This document shows, one piece after another, positions 26,331-34,530 of a stretch of DNA of 36,430 nt. Both the position numbers and the translations under genes were made by a program. The stretch comes from an uncultured Clostridia bacterium (lineage in GTDB: Bacteria > Bacillota > Clostridia > TANB77 > CAG-508), in contig CANQFS010000013.1 in the NCBI GenBank assembly GCA_947599825.1, positions 1-36,430 of the forward strand, given 5' to 3'. Each line of letters starts with the position of its first letter. The first letter of the stretch is position 1. The notes beneath the pieces were generated by a model. The model was not told where the DNA came from, made no database searches, and was given only the letters and a program-made list of their open reading frames with translations.

Positions 26331-27698
26331 ATGCAAAAGAAAAGGAAAAGCCAAATATTAAAAATTAAAAAAGGAAATAAAGCAATTACATTAATTTCAT
26401 TAGTAATAACAATAATCATACTAATTATATTAGCAGGAGTTAGCATTAACTTATTAATAGGAGAAAATGGGCTATTTGCAAAGGCAAAAGAAGCAGCAAG
26501 AAACATGCAAGAAGCATCTGAACAAGAAAAGACACAAATAAATGAAATATATGACCAAATAGAAGATCCAACACAAACAAAAGAAATAAATATAGTTACG
26601 CCTCAATTAACGAATTCTATTAATATAGAATTCACTGTAAAAATACAAAGCAAAACAGAAGAAAATAAAAATTTAAAATATATAATAGATAACAATAAAG
26701 AAAATTATGAAAATAATAATGAAATATGGGAAAGTGTAAATGAAATAAAAATAGAGCAAGAAGAAATTAAACAAACGGCAAAAGTAGAAACAAGTGGAGA
26801 GTATTATATCCATATAATGGTAAGTGATGAACTTGAAAATAAAAAAACACAAACATCAAATAAAATAGTAGTAGATTTAGAACAACCAAAAATAGAAGAA
26901 AAAACGCAAATAGAAGTATCACTTAACACAGTAGTAAATGAGGAATATATAAAAAGTATCAATAACATAAGTGATAATATGTCATCAAAAGAAAAAATAG
27001 TAATAGAAAACTTAACAATACAAAATTCTGAAAACCAAGAAGTAGAAGGAACATTAGACTCATATGATGTATATATAATAAGCTTTAATATAAAAGATGA
27101 AGCAGGAAATAGTAGTGAAGAAATAAAACAAACAATAATAACAAAACTCACATCAAATATAACACTAACAAACACTATATCAGATTCAGGATTTGAAACA
27201 GATTCAGAAGGGTGGTTTAACGATGCAACTATACAATTAGCAGATGATAGAAGCATATCAGGAAAATCAGTCAAATTCACATCATCAAAAAACCAGGCAT
27301 TTCCATTAAAAATTTATGACATTCAAAACTTAATAGGCAAAAATGTATATTTCAGTATATGGGTAAACTCAGATAGTCAAAGTACTGCAGCCAGATTTGC
27401 TATAACAAATATTAATAGTAACGAACAATGGCCTCAAGAACCAGGCATTGATAACCATGTAGATGCAGGACAAGGAAAAAACTATAATGAATGGAAAAGA
27501 CTTTCTATAATACAACATATTGAATGGCAATATCTAAGATTAGGACTAACACAAGCAGACTCTCAAGGAACAGGTTCACTTTGGTGGGATAATCTAATGG
27601 CAATAGACTTAAGTCCATTTGGAGATAAAACACCAACAATAAAATGGCTTGAAAAAATGGTACCATATATAGCAACAGGTGAAAGTATCACATTATAA
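26331..27698 (+). CDS. type IV pilin-like surface protein with carbohydrate-binding-like C-terminus
   Basis: The 455-residue product has a short basic leader and the prepilin-type segment KAITLISLVITIIILIILAG, then a GENGLFAKAKEA helix, a form common in gut Clostridia. The middle (about 80-275) looks like two Ig-like/bacterial adhesin beta domains. The C-terminal part has GFETDSEGW and SLWWDNLMAIDL, typical of CBM4/9/22-like jelly-roll folds that bind carbohydrate. It is probably anchored or exported through a pilin peptidase and used for adhesion to glycans. It sits between the permease and the binding protein of an ABC importer but has its own promoter and terminator, which suggests insertion. 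Confidence 0.75.
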   Translation: MQKKRKSQILKIKKGNKAITLISLVITIIILIILAGVSINLLIGENGLFAKAKEAARNMQEASEQEKTQINEIYDQIEDPTQTKEINIVTPQLTNSINIEFTVKIQSKTEENKNLKYIIDNNKENYENNNEIWESVNEIKIEQEEIKQTAKVETSGEYYIHIMVSDELENKKTQTSNKIVVDLEQPKIEEKTQIEVSLNTVVNEEYIKSINNISDNMSSKEKIVIENLTIQNSENQEVEGTLDSYDVYIISFNIKDEAGNSSEEIKQTIITKLTSNITLTNTISDSGFETDSEGWFNDATIQLADDRSISGKSVKFTSSKNQAFPLKIYDIQNLIGKNVYFSIWVNSDSQSTAARFAITNINSNEQWPQEPGIDNHVDAGQGKNYNEWKRLSIIQHIEWQYLRLGLTQADSQGTGSLWWDNLMAIDLSPFGDKTPTIKWLEKMVPYIATGESITL

Positions 27699-27713
27699 AA
27701 ATAGTATAAACAA

Positions 27714-27759
27714 AGACCTAAGTTAAAAAATAGCTTAGGTCTTAAATAATTTATTTTTT
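27714..27759 (+). terminator. terminator of the pilin-like gene
   Basis: AGACCTAAG and CTTAGGTCT make a 9-bp stem with an A-rich loop; a T-rich stretch ending in TTTTTT follows. Confidence 0.7.
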
Positions 27760-27773
27760 CTTCTAAAACAAAG

Positions 27774-27802
27774 TTACCATTATGCAAAAAAACGAATAAA
27801 AT
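27774..27802 (+). promoter_or_regulatory. possible promoter of the binding-protein gene
   Basis: TTACCA, 17-base spacer, TAAAAT (27797-27802), placed between the preceding terminator and the gene. Confidence 0.45.
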
Positions 27803-27849
27803 ATACAAGAATGAAAACTCATTCAAAAAATAAGAAAGGAGAAAGAAAA

Positions 27850-28860
27850 GTGAAAAAATACTTAATAATAGCACTTATTATTGTACTTATCATAGTAGGG
27901 GTAATAGTTTACTTCGTAACAAGAGAAGACACACAAACTAGTGACTTAAGAAAAATACGTCTAAACGAAGTAACCCGTTCAGTCTTCTATGCACCGCAAT
28001 ATGTTGCAATAGCAAAAGGTTTTATGGAAGAAGAAGGACTAGAAATAGAAATCACAACAGGTCAAGGTGCAGACAAAGTAATGACAGCAGTCTTAGCAGG
28101 GCAAAGCGACATAGGATTTGCAGGACCAGAAGCATCAATTTACGTGTATAATGAAGGAAAAGAAGACTATTGCGAAGTCTTTGCACAATTAACACAAAAA
28201 GACGGCTCATTTTTAGTAAGTAGAGAAGCAACCGACAACTTTAGTTGGCAAGACTTAAAAGGAAAAACCGTAATACCAGGAAGAAAAGGTGGAGTTCCAT
28301 ACATGACCTTTGAATATGTACTAAAGCAAAATGGAATCAATCCACAAACAGACCTAGTATTAGATGACAGCATCAAATTTGACTTAATGGCAGGCGCATT
28401 CTCAGGAGGAACAGCAGACTATGTTACACTATTTGAGCCAACAGCAACCATGACAGAACAAGCAGGAAAAGGATATGTAGTAGCATCAGTAGGAGAAGCC
28501 TCTGGCGAAATACCATACACAGCATACTTTGCAAGCAAAAGTTATATAGAAGAAAACAGTGACATCATTCAAAAATTCACCAATGCAATTTATAAAGGGC
28601 AAAAATGGGTAGCAGAGCACACAATGCAAGAAGTAGCAGAAGCAATACAAAACTTCTTCCCAGACACAGACGTAGAACTATTAGCCATCGTCTTACAAAG
28701 TTATAAAGATATAGACGCATGGAAAACAGATCCAGTAATGAAAGAAGAATCATATAACCTATTACAAACAGTAATGGAAGAAGCAGGAGAATTAGAACAA
28801 AAAGCACCATTTGAAAAAGTAATCAACAATAGCTATGCACAAAAAGCAATAGAGCAATAA
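27850..28860 (+). CDS. ABC importer substrate-binding protein (SsuA/NMT1-like)
   Basis: I chose GTG 27850 because AAAGGAG lies nine bases before it; the ATG at 27811 has no ribosome site. The product is about 336 residues. It has an N-terminal membrane anchor (KKYLIIALIIVLIIVGVIVYFV) with no lipobox cysteine, so it is probably tethered rather than lipid-modified. NEVTRSVFYAPQYVAIAKGF and TAVLAGQSDIGFAGPEASI are typical of SsuA/NMT1/THI5-like binding proteins. It completes the importer with the ATPase at 24613 and the permease at 25343, from which it is separated by the pilin-like gene. The ligand is unknown. Confidence 0.88.
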   Translation: MKKYLIIALIIVLIIVGVIVYFVTREDTQTSDLRKIRLNEVTRSVFYAPQYVAIAKGFMEEEGLEIEITTGQGADKVMTAVLAGQSDIGFAGPEASIYVYNEGKEDYCEVFAQLTQKDGSFLVSREATDNFSWQDLKGKTVIPGRKGGVPYMTFEYVLKQNGINPQTDLVLDDSIKFDLMAGAFSGGTADYVTLFEPTATMTEQAGKGYVVASVGEASGEIPYTAYFASKSYIEENSDIIQKFTNAIYKGQKWVAEHTMQEVAEAIQNFFPDTDVELLAIVLQSYKDIDAWKTDPVMKEESYNLLQTVMEEAGELEQKAPFEKVINNSYAQKAIEQ

Positions 28861-28869
28861 AAACAAAAA

Positions 28870-28909
28870 TGCGGTAAAAAGAATCAAGCTTTTTACCACA
28901 TTTTTTTTT
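28870..28909 (+). terminator. terminator of the binding-protein gene
   Basis: TGCGGTAAAAAG and CTTTTTACCACA pair around AATCAAG with one mismatch, followed by nine T. Confidence 0.88.
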
Positions 28910-29112
28910 GCTACATAAAAAACAAATAGTATTTTTTTGTAAAAATAGGTTAAAACGAAAAATAATGGAAAGAATAAACTTAGCAAAAAAATCAAAAATA
29001 ACAGTTCAAAAAAATACAAAAAATAAAAAGCAAAACACAAAAAGGTTTATAGGTAAAGCCAAAACCAAGAAACAAAAGAAAAACCTAAATAAAAAAACAA
29101 GGAATGATAAAA

Positions 29113-30243
29113 ATGGTTCACTATAAAAAAGCAGGAAAGCAAAAATTAAAAAACGCAGGACTAATCTTTGTCATTGTTGTCCTAACATCTATCACAAGCA
29201 TCTTTTTCTACAAAATCTATGAAGGAATCCAAATAAATACATACGAAACACAAGGACTAGAAGCACAAAAAACAATAAAAAGTGTAGAAGCAATGAAAGA
29301 GCAAGGAACACAAGTAGCAGATATAATAGAAAAAGTAACAACTTCAGTAGTAGGAATATCAAAAATAAAAAATGCAGGAAACACCATATTCTTGCAAGAC
29401 GGAACTACACAACTAGGACTAGGAACAGGAGTAATCGTAGCAGAAAATGGCTACATTTTATCAAACGAACACGTAACAGGAGCAAAATATAGTAACTGCT
29501 ATGTAACATTAGAAAATGGAAGAAACTATAATGCCAATGTAGTCTGGTCAGACACCAACCTAGACCTATCAATATGTAAAATAAGCGCCAAAAACTTACC
29601 ATATGTAACATTAGGAGACTCAAACAATGCACGAATAGGAGAAGCGGTATATGCAATAGGGAATCCAATAGGATTTGAATTCCAAAGAACAGTAACAGCA
29701 GGTATTATAAGTGCATTAGACAGAACAGTAAGAATTGACGAAAACAATACAAGCACCTATATGGAAGACCTAATACAAACCGATGCAACCATCAATCCAG
29801 GAAACAGTGGAGGACCGCTAATCAACTTAGACGGAAACGTAATAGGGATAACATCTGTAAAAATAACATCAGCAGAAGGCATTGGATTTGCAGTTCCAAT
29901 AAACATAGTAAAACCAATAATTGAATCTTATCTAAAAGAAAACAAATTTGAAGAAGCATCATTAGGAATATTTGCCTACGACAAAAACATCATTCCATAT
30001 ATAGACGAAAAACTAGAAGTCACAAAAGGAATATATGTAGGACAAATAGCATTAGACTCACCAGCATATCAAACAGAACTAAAAATAGGAGATATCATCA
30101 CAAAAATAGACGACTTAGAACTAAACAAAATGTGTGACTTAAGAAGTTACATTTACACAAAAAAGCCAGAAGACGAAGTAACACTAACAATATCTAGAAA
30201 CAACAAAGAACAGCAAATCAAAGTAACACTTGGCAAAAAATAA
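29113..30243 (+). CDS. HtrA/DegP-type membrane serine protease
   Basis: I chose ATG 29113; the ATG at 29104 is only a few bases from the AAGGA site. The 376-residue product has one N-terminal membrane helix (about 17-33), then a trypsin-like domain with the triad H120 (SNEHVTG), D151 (TNLDLS) and S232 (GNSGGPL), and one C-terminal PDZ domain (about 285-370, IYVGQIALDSPAYQTELKIGD). It would act outside the membrane as a quality-control protease. The 200 bases before it hold no credible gene. Confidence 0.92.
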   Translation: MVHYKKAGKQKLKNAGLIFVIVVLTSITSIFFYKIYEGIQINTYETQGLEAQKTIKSVEAMKEQGTQVADIIEKVTTSVVGISKIKNAGNTIFLQDGTTQLGLGTGVIVAENGYILSNEHVTGAKYSNCYVTLENGRNYNANVVWSDTNLDLSICKISAKNLPYVTLGDSNNARIGEAVYAIGNPIGFEFQRTVTAGIISALDRTVRIDENNTSTYMEDLIQTDATINPGNSGGPLINLDGNVIGITSVKITSAEGIGFAVPINIVKPIIESYLKENKFEEASLGIFAYDKNIIPYIDEKLEVTKGIYVGQIALDSPAYQTELKIGDIITKIDDLELNKMCDLRSYIYTKKPEDEVTLTISRNNKEQQIKVTLGKK

Positions 30244-30359
30244 GTTACCATTAGGGACGTTTCCTTTTGGTACATCTGTCCCTTTTGGTACATTATTATT
30301 TTATGAATGAGTTACCATTAGGGACAGATGTACCAAAAGGAAACGTCCCCAATGGTACC
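30244..30359. repeat. 39-bp inverted repeat pair (possible REP/MITE-like element)
   Basis: Arm 1 (30244-30282) and arm 2 (30321-30359) are inverted copies matching at 37 of 39 positions, by eye. Each includes the GGGACAGATGTACC and AAAAGGAAACGTCCC words. A part of arm 1 also recurs in direct orientation just before arm 2 (GTTACCATTAGGGAC at 30311-30325). No transposase is visible. It fills the gap between the protease gene and the oxidoreductase gene. Confidence 0.8.
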
Positions 30360-30383
30360 GAAAATGGATAGAGAGGAGAAAAA

Positions 30384-31934
30384 ATGGATAAATCTTATTG
30401 GATTTCTACATGGGTAGATAAAAAGAAACAATACCCAAAATTACAAGAACAAGAAAAAACAGAAGTTGTTATTATTGGAGGAGGCTTAACAGGGCTTACC
30501 ACAGCCTACTATTTAACCAAGGCTGGGAAAGAAGTAGTATTGTTAGAAAAAGACAAAATATGCAATCACACCAGTGGCAATACCACCGCCAAAATAACAA
30601 GTCAACATGGGCTATTTTACACCTATTTATTGCAATCAGTAGGAAGAGAAGAAGCAAAGCAATACTTAGAAGCCAATGAAAAAGCAATTCAAAATATTGC
30701 TCAAATTATACAAGAAGAAAATATAGAGTGTGATTTTGAATGGCAAGACTCTTATGTTTTTACGCAAAAGCAAGAAGAAGTAGCAAAAATAAAAAAAGAA
30801 GTAGAAGCATTAGAATATTTAGGATTTCAAGCAGAATTTGTAGAGAATATTCCTATTCCAATAAAAGAGAAGCAAAAAGAAGAAAATAACGAATATATCA
30901 ACATACAAAAAAAGGTGCTTGGTGCTATTCGTTTTCCAAAACAAGCTCAATTTAATCCATGCTTATATGCACAAGGATTAGCCAATAAAATAGAAGAAAG
31001 ACAAGGTAAAATTTTTGAAAACTCAAAAGTAATCGACATCAAAAAACAAGGGGAAGAATATGAAATCTTAACAGAAGAAGCAAAAATAAAAGCAAAAGAA
31101 GTAGTAATTGCCTCTCATTATCCAATTATAAATGCACCTGGATTTTACTTTATGAAAATGTATCAAGTAACCTCATATTTAATTGCAGTAGAAACCAAAG
31201 AACCGTTATTTGAAGGAATGTATATAAATAGCGAAGATCCAACAATTTCACTAAGAACAGCAAAATATGGTGACAAAAGACTTCTAATTGTAGGAGGAAT
31301 GGATCACAAAACAGGAGCAAAAATAAACTTAAAAGATAGTTATAAAAGGCTAGAAGAAGTAGCAAAGCAATTATACCCAGATGCAAAAGTGCTTTACAGG
31401 TGGAACACAGAAGATTGCATTCCACTGGACAAAATTCCATATATTGGTGAATTCTCTAACCTTTGGCCAAATGTATATGTAGGAACAGGATACAAAAAAT
31501 GGGGAATGACAAGTTCAAATGTAGCAGCAAACATCATTACAGACAAAATATTAGGTAAAAGAAATATAGACGAAGAAGTTTTTAAATCAACAAGGCTAAA
31601 ACCAATAAAAAATTATGAAGAGCTAGGAAATATGCTAAAAGAAGTAAGTTATTCAGCAGTATTTAATAAATTAGAGAAAATTACAGAACTTGTAAAAGAT
31701 GTAAAACAAAACGAAGGAAAAATAGTAGAAGTAGAAGGCAAAAAAGTAGGTGTTTATAGAGATGAAAAAGGAGAAGTATATGCTGTAAAACCATATTGTA
31801 CGCATTTAGGCTGTGAACTTTCTTGGAATAATTTAGACAAAACTTGGGACTGCCCTTGTCATGGCTCACGTTTTACCTATGAAGGAAAATCTATATATGA
31901 CCCTGCAATAAAAGATTTAGAAAGATTTTCATAA
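30384..31934 (+). CDS. FAD-dependent oxidoreductase fused to a Rieske [2Fe-2S] domain
   Basis: The 516-residue product has an N-terminal FAD/DAO-family domain with the GGGLTG dinucleotide motif at 32-37 and LLEKD just after the second strand. From about 425 it ends in a Rieske domain with ligands C472, H474, C490 and H493; C477 and C492 could form the disulfide seen in bc1/b6f-type Rieske proteins. Such fusions are widespread in bacteria and their substrates are uncertain. GAGAGGAGA precedes the start. It may pass electrons from an amine or thiol substrate to a protein acceptor; that is inference. Confidence 0.88.
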   Translation: MDKSYWISTWVDKKKQYPKLQEQEKTEVVIIGGGLTGLTTAYYLTKAGKEVVLLEKDKICNHTSGNTTAKITSQHGLFYTYLLQSVGREEAKQYLEANEKAIQNIAQIIQEENIECDFEWQDSYVFTQKQEEVAKIKKEVEALEYLGFQAEFVENIPIPIKEKQKEENNEYINIQKKVLGAIRFPKQAQFNPCLYAQGLANKIEERQGKIFENSKVIDIKKQGEEYEILTEEAKIKAKEVVIASHYPIINAPGFYFMKMYQVTSYLIAVETKEPLFEGMYINSEDPTISLRTAKYGDKRLLIVGGMDHKTGAKINLKDSYKRLEEVAKQLYPDAKVLYRWNTEDCIPLDKIPYIGEFSNLWPNVYVGTGYKKWGMTSSNVAANIITDKILGKRNIDEEVFKSTRLKPIKNYEELGNMLKEVSYSAVFNKLEKITELVKDVKQNEGKIVEVEGKKVGVYRDEKGEVYAVKPYCTHLGCELSWNNLDKTWDCPCHGSRFTYEGKSIYDPAIKDLERFS

Positions 31935-31975
31935 AATATTATTAAAAATATAATAAAAATAGCTAAAAAATAGCC

Positions 31976-32006
31976 TCACAATTACAAATATCGTAATTGT
32001 GAGGTG
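31976..32006. terminator. bidirectional terminator
   Basis: CCTCACAATTAC and GTAATTGTGAGG form a perfect 12-bp stem. On the minus strand CTATTTTTTAGC follows, a good terminator for the gene at 32012; on the plus side the T run is weak. Confidence 0.8.
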
Positions 32007-32011
32007 TTTGG

Positions 32012-32374
32012 TTATTTGCTATAAAAATTTTCAAAGCGTTGTAACATATTAGTAGACAATTCAAAAGCGTTTACCTTATTTTTCAATTCCAAAGTAAGGA
32101 AACAGGAAGGATCAGATTTTGAGCGTAAAACATAAGTACAAGGTGGCTCAATATAAGTGACTGATTGTGTACTAATAAAAGTTTCAGCAGGATAGTAGGT
32201 ATTGGTAGTCTTATGTTTAACTAAATGAAAATTAAGTTTTTTGTTAATAATAGAAATTGTTGCACTATCTAAGGTAAATAGCCCTATAGTAGAATCTCCA
32301 TCAATACAAATATAACCTTCATTATATACAACACCTTTTATCCGATACACTGCTTTTATATAAGTTTTTTCCAT
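32012..32374 (-). CDS. small hypothetical protein with an uncompensated CGG codon
   Basis: I chose ATG 32374, nine bases after GGAGG; a TTG two codons upstream is in frame. The 120-residue product is not one I recognise. It is rich in beta-prone residues and has no membrane segment. Base composition is somewhat higher in G+C than its neighbours. Codon 11 is CGG (complement of 32342-32344), read straight through; a +1 shift would give GGA then TAA immediately. With the genes at 19647 and 22310 it is one of three that keep CGG without compensation. Confidence 0.68.
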   Translation of the reverse strand: MEKTYIKAVYRIKGVVYNEGYICIDGDSTIGLFTLDSATISIINKKLNFHLVKHKTTNTYYPAETFISTQSVTYIEPPCTYVLRSKSDPSCFLTLELKNKVNAFELSTNMLQRFENFYSK

Positions 32375-32564
32375 TAGCAAATACCTCCTTAAAAAATTGA
32401 TACTTATAGTTTACCATAATTTAGTGAAAAATGCAAATTTTAAATAAAAAAAGTGATACAAAAACAGGACGCAAAACTGCGAATTTTAAAAATTATAAAA
32501 AAACTATTGAAATTTATAAAAAAATATGTTATTATAATTAAGCATTTGGAAAAATGTTTAACTT

Positions 32565-32640
32565 CGAGGTGTAGCGCAGTTGGTAGCGCGCGTGGTTTGG
32601 GACCATGAGGTCGCAGGTTCGATCCCTGTCACCTCGACCA
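32565..32640 (+). tRNA. tRNA-Pro (anticodon TGG)
   Basis: The acceptor arms CGAGGTG and CACCTCG pair over seven bases; the anticodon loop is TTTGGGA, the T-arm carries GGTTCGATCC and the 3' end encodes ACCA. Length 76. Confidence 0.97.
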
Positions 32641-32722
32641 ATTTTCCCTAATATGAACTTTATCTATTTCATAGTGGGATTTGCAATTAACTATCAATTA
32701 TCTATGAAAAAATAAAAAAAGA

Positions 32723-32752
32723 AAGCTCTATATTATATATAATATAGGGCTT
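32723..32752 (+). terminator. hairpin downstream of tRNA-Pro
   Basis: AAGCTCTATATTAT and ATAATATAGGGCTT pair with one wobble; only a short T-rich stretch follows. Confidence 0.5.
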
Positions 32753-32989
32753 TATCATTGAAAAATCAATTTGGAACTATGTTTGATTTTTAAATAACTC
32801 ATATATTTAGAATTTATCATTTTTGAAAACAAAGTCTCCAAAATTCAACATGGTCACACCATTTTATAAAAATGTCTAGTATACTGTCTCCTAAATACAA
32901 AACTAAATCTTTGTCATTTGATCCATACTATTTCACCTTTATTTTTTTGTTATATAATAAATATCTCGAATTTCTTCTTTTTTTCACTT

Positions 32990-33829
32990 TCAATCTTCCA
33001 AATTAAATACTTTTTTATAATAATTTCTTCTTCCCTTATCCTCATCTTTAAAAGATATTGTACCACTTTTCAATCTTTCCCAAGTTTCTCTACTTACTTT
33101 GATGTCTTTTTTAATTATTTTTCTCAAAACATCAATAGGAGAATTTTCTTTAATAGGTTTATCATATTCTACAAATTGCTCCTCATGAAATTCCCATGTA
33201 TATATACCAGGTGCATAATTATCATCGTTTATTTCGGATAAAGCATAAGTATTTCTTAGATATTTTTGACCTTCAATTCTTCTAGGTAAAAATCTTACTA
33301 CATAAACATTACTATATTCTGGATATTTTCTATATGAACTATCCTCATTTCGTGTATTTGGCTTAACAATTTTTACTAAATCGCCAACTTTAAACTTAGT
33401 TCCTGCATTTGGCAATAAATCATTTGGCTTTAAATAAACACAATTTGGACCTTTTGTCTCCTTTTGATTAGGTAAGTATCTTATACAAATATTTGTAATT
33501 TCTCCAGTATAGTCTAATATAAATTCTTTATGTGTTGGCTCATATATTAATAATTCTTCTATTTCCTCTTCAAAATCCAACTTTTGTTTAAAATTTTCAG
33601 CATAATCTATATCTTCTTCTGTAATTCTAAAATCATAATCAACTTTTTCTTCCTTTAAAGCCTGTTTGATGGATTTATTTATATATTTACAATAACTTTC
33701 TAATTCGTGGTTTAAAAATTCTAGCCCATAACTTTTTGCTCTTTCAAAAGTGCTAAAAATTTCTATATATTCATCATCTGTTTCATCAGTGTAGTCATAA
33801 GTTTTAACTTCTAATAAATATGTTTTCAT
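32990..33829 (-). CDS. hypothetical protein with an SH3-like middle
   Basis: I do not recognise this 279-residue, highly charged protein. The first 110 residues are acidic and helical. The middle has KFKVGDLVKIVKPN and NVYVVRFLP, which look like an SH3-like or KOW-like beta barrel. A weak GGAAGTG precedes the start. There are no membrane segments. It may share an accessory island with the two genes at 34082 and 34531. It has no in-frame CGG. The stretch 32753-32989, downstream, holds nothing I can name. Confidence 0.65.
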   Translation of the reverse strand: MKTYLLEVKTYDYTDETDDEYIEIFSTFERAKSYGLEFLNHELESYCKYINKSIKQALKEEKVDYDFRITEEDIDYAENFKQKLDFEEEIEELLIYEPTHKEFILDYTGEITNICIRYLPNQKETKGPNCVYLKPNDLLPNAGTKFKVGDLVKIVKPNTRNEDSSYRKYPEYSNVYVVRFLPRRIEGQKYLRNTYALSEINDDNYAPGIYTWEFHEEQFVEYDKPIKENSPIDVLRKIIKKDIKVSRETWERLKSGTISFKDEDKGRRNYYKKVFNLED

Positions 33830-33861
33830 GACTAAATTTCACTTCCCTTTCAAAAAAATAA

Positions 33862-33884
33862 CTAATATAATTTTATTATATTAG
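33862..33884. promoter_or_regulatory. palindrome over a candidate promoter of the gene at 33829
   Basis: CTAATATAAT and ATTATATTAG pair perfectly over ten bases. TATAAT on the minus strand (33880-33875) is inside it, with only a weak -35 (TTTCAA, 17-base spacer). This could be an operator overlapping the promoter. The following 33,885-34,081 shows no gene. Confidence 0.4.
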
Positions 33885-34081
33885 CTGTATTTCATATTTG
33901 AAATTATATCGGTCATAAAAAGTATCACTTCATTAACAGAATCTTTATTGTATTAATTTTTACATTAAGGTCTTGAGTTAATATCTTCGGCATATATTTT
34001 TCACATTGGTATTTCTTATTTTTTAAAGTTGATTAAAATTCTATTCAATACTTCTCTTGCTTGTAAATCCCTATACTCATA

Positions 34082-34522
34082 TTATTTCTTTTTAAATATA
34101 TTTTTAATTTTATCAAATATTTTTTGAATAAAATTCTTCTCTTTATATTCAACTATTGCTGTAGAAGTATTATCTAAAGGCTCTTGAATATTTCTTTTAT
34201 TTTTAAAAATATCATCTGGATTATATTTTTTTCGTAATTCATCTTCAAATTCTTTAAATTTATTTGAATCTCTTAAAAGTAATTCTTGTTTTTCCTGTGC
34301 ATTACATAAAAAATCTCTATATATTAAAGCTAAGATAACAAGAGTTTCATCTTTTAATATACAATCTTCAAAAGGTTCACTTATATTAGGATTATATAAA
34401 CTTGATTTATTTTCTTTAATTAATTCCCTAAATTTATTAGGAATTTTATTTAAAAGTCCTATTGGCATTAAATCAAAGATTTTATCAACTTCAGAAAAAG
34501 CTTCTTCATATTCTTTTTTCAC
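34082..34522 (-). CDS. hypothetical protein with a basic C-terminal helix
   Basis: The 146-residue product starts at GTG 34522 behind AGGTAGG, nine bases after the stop of the LRR protein gene, so the two are probably co-transcribed. It is mostly helical, with an amphipathic basic tail (NFIQKIFDKIKNIFKKK) that could touch a membrane. I do not recognise the family. It may assist or regulate its LRR neighbour; that is inference from position. Confidence 0.68.
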   Translation of the reverse strand: MKKEYEEAFSEVDKIFDLMPIGLLNKIPNKFRELIKENKSSLYNPNISEPFEDCILKDETLVILALIYRDFLCNAQEKQELLLRDSNKFKEFEDELRKKYNPDDIFKNKRNIQEPLDNTSTAIVEYKEKNFIQKIFDKIKNIFKKK

Positions 34523-34530
34523 TTGTTTAC

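Noticed and set aside
28908-29126. 72-codon lysine-rich frame before the protease gene
   Set aside because: No ribosome site, low complexity, and it starts on the T run of a terminator.
30244-30359. Inverted repeat as ends of an insertion sequence
   Set aside because: Only 38 bases lie between the arms, there is no transposase and no target-site duplication I can identify.
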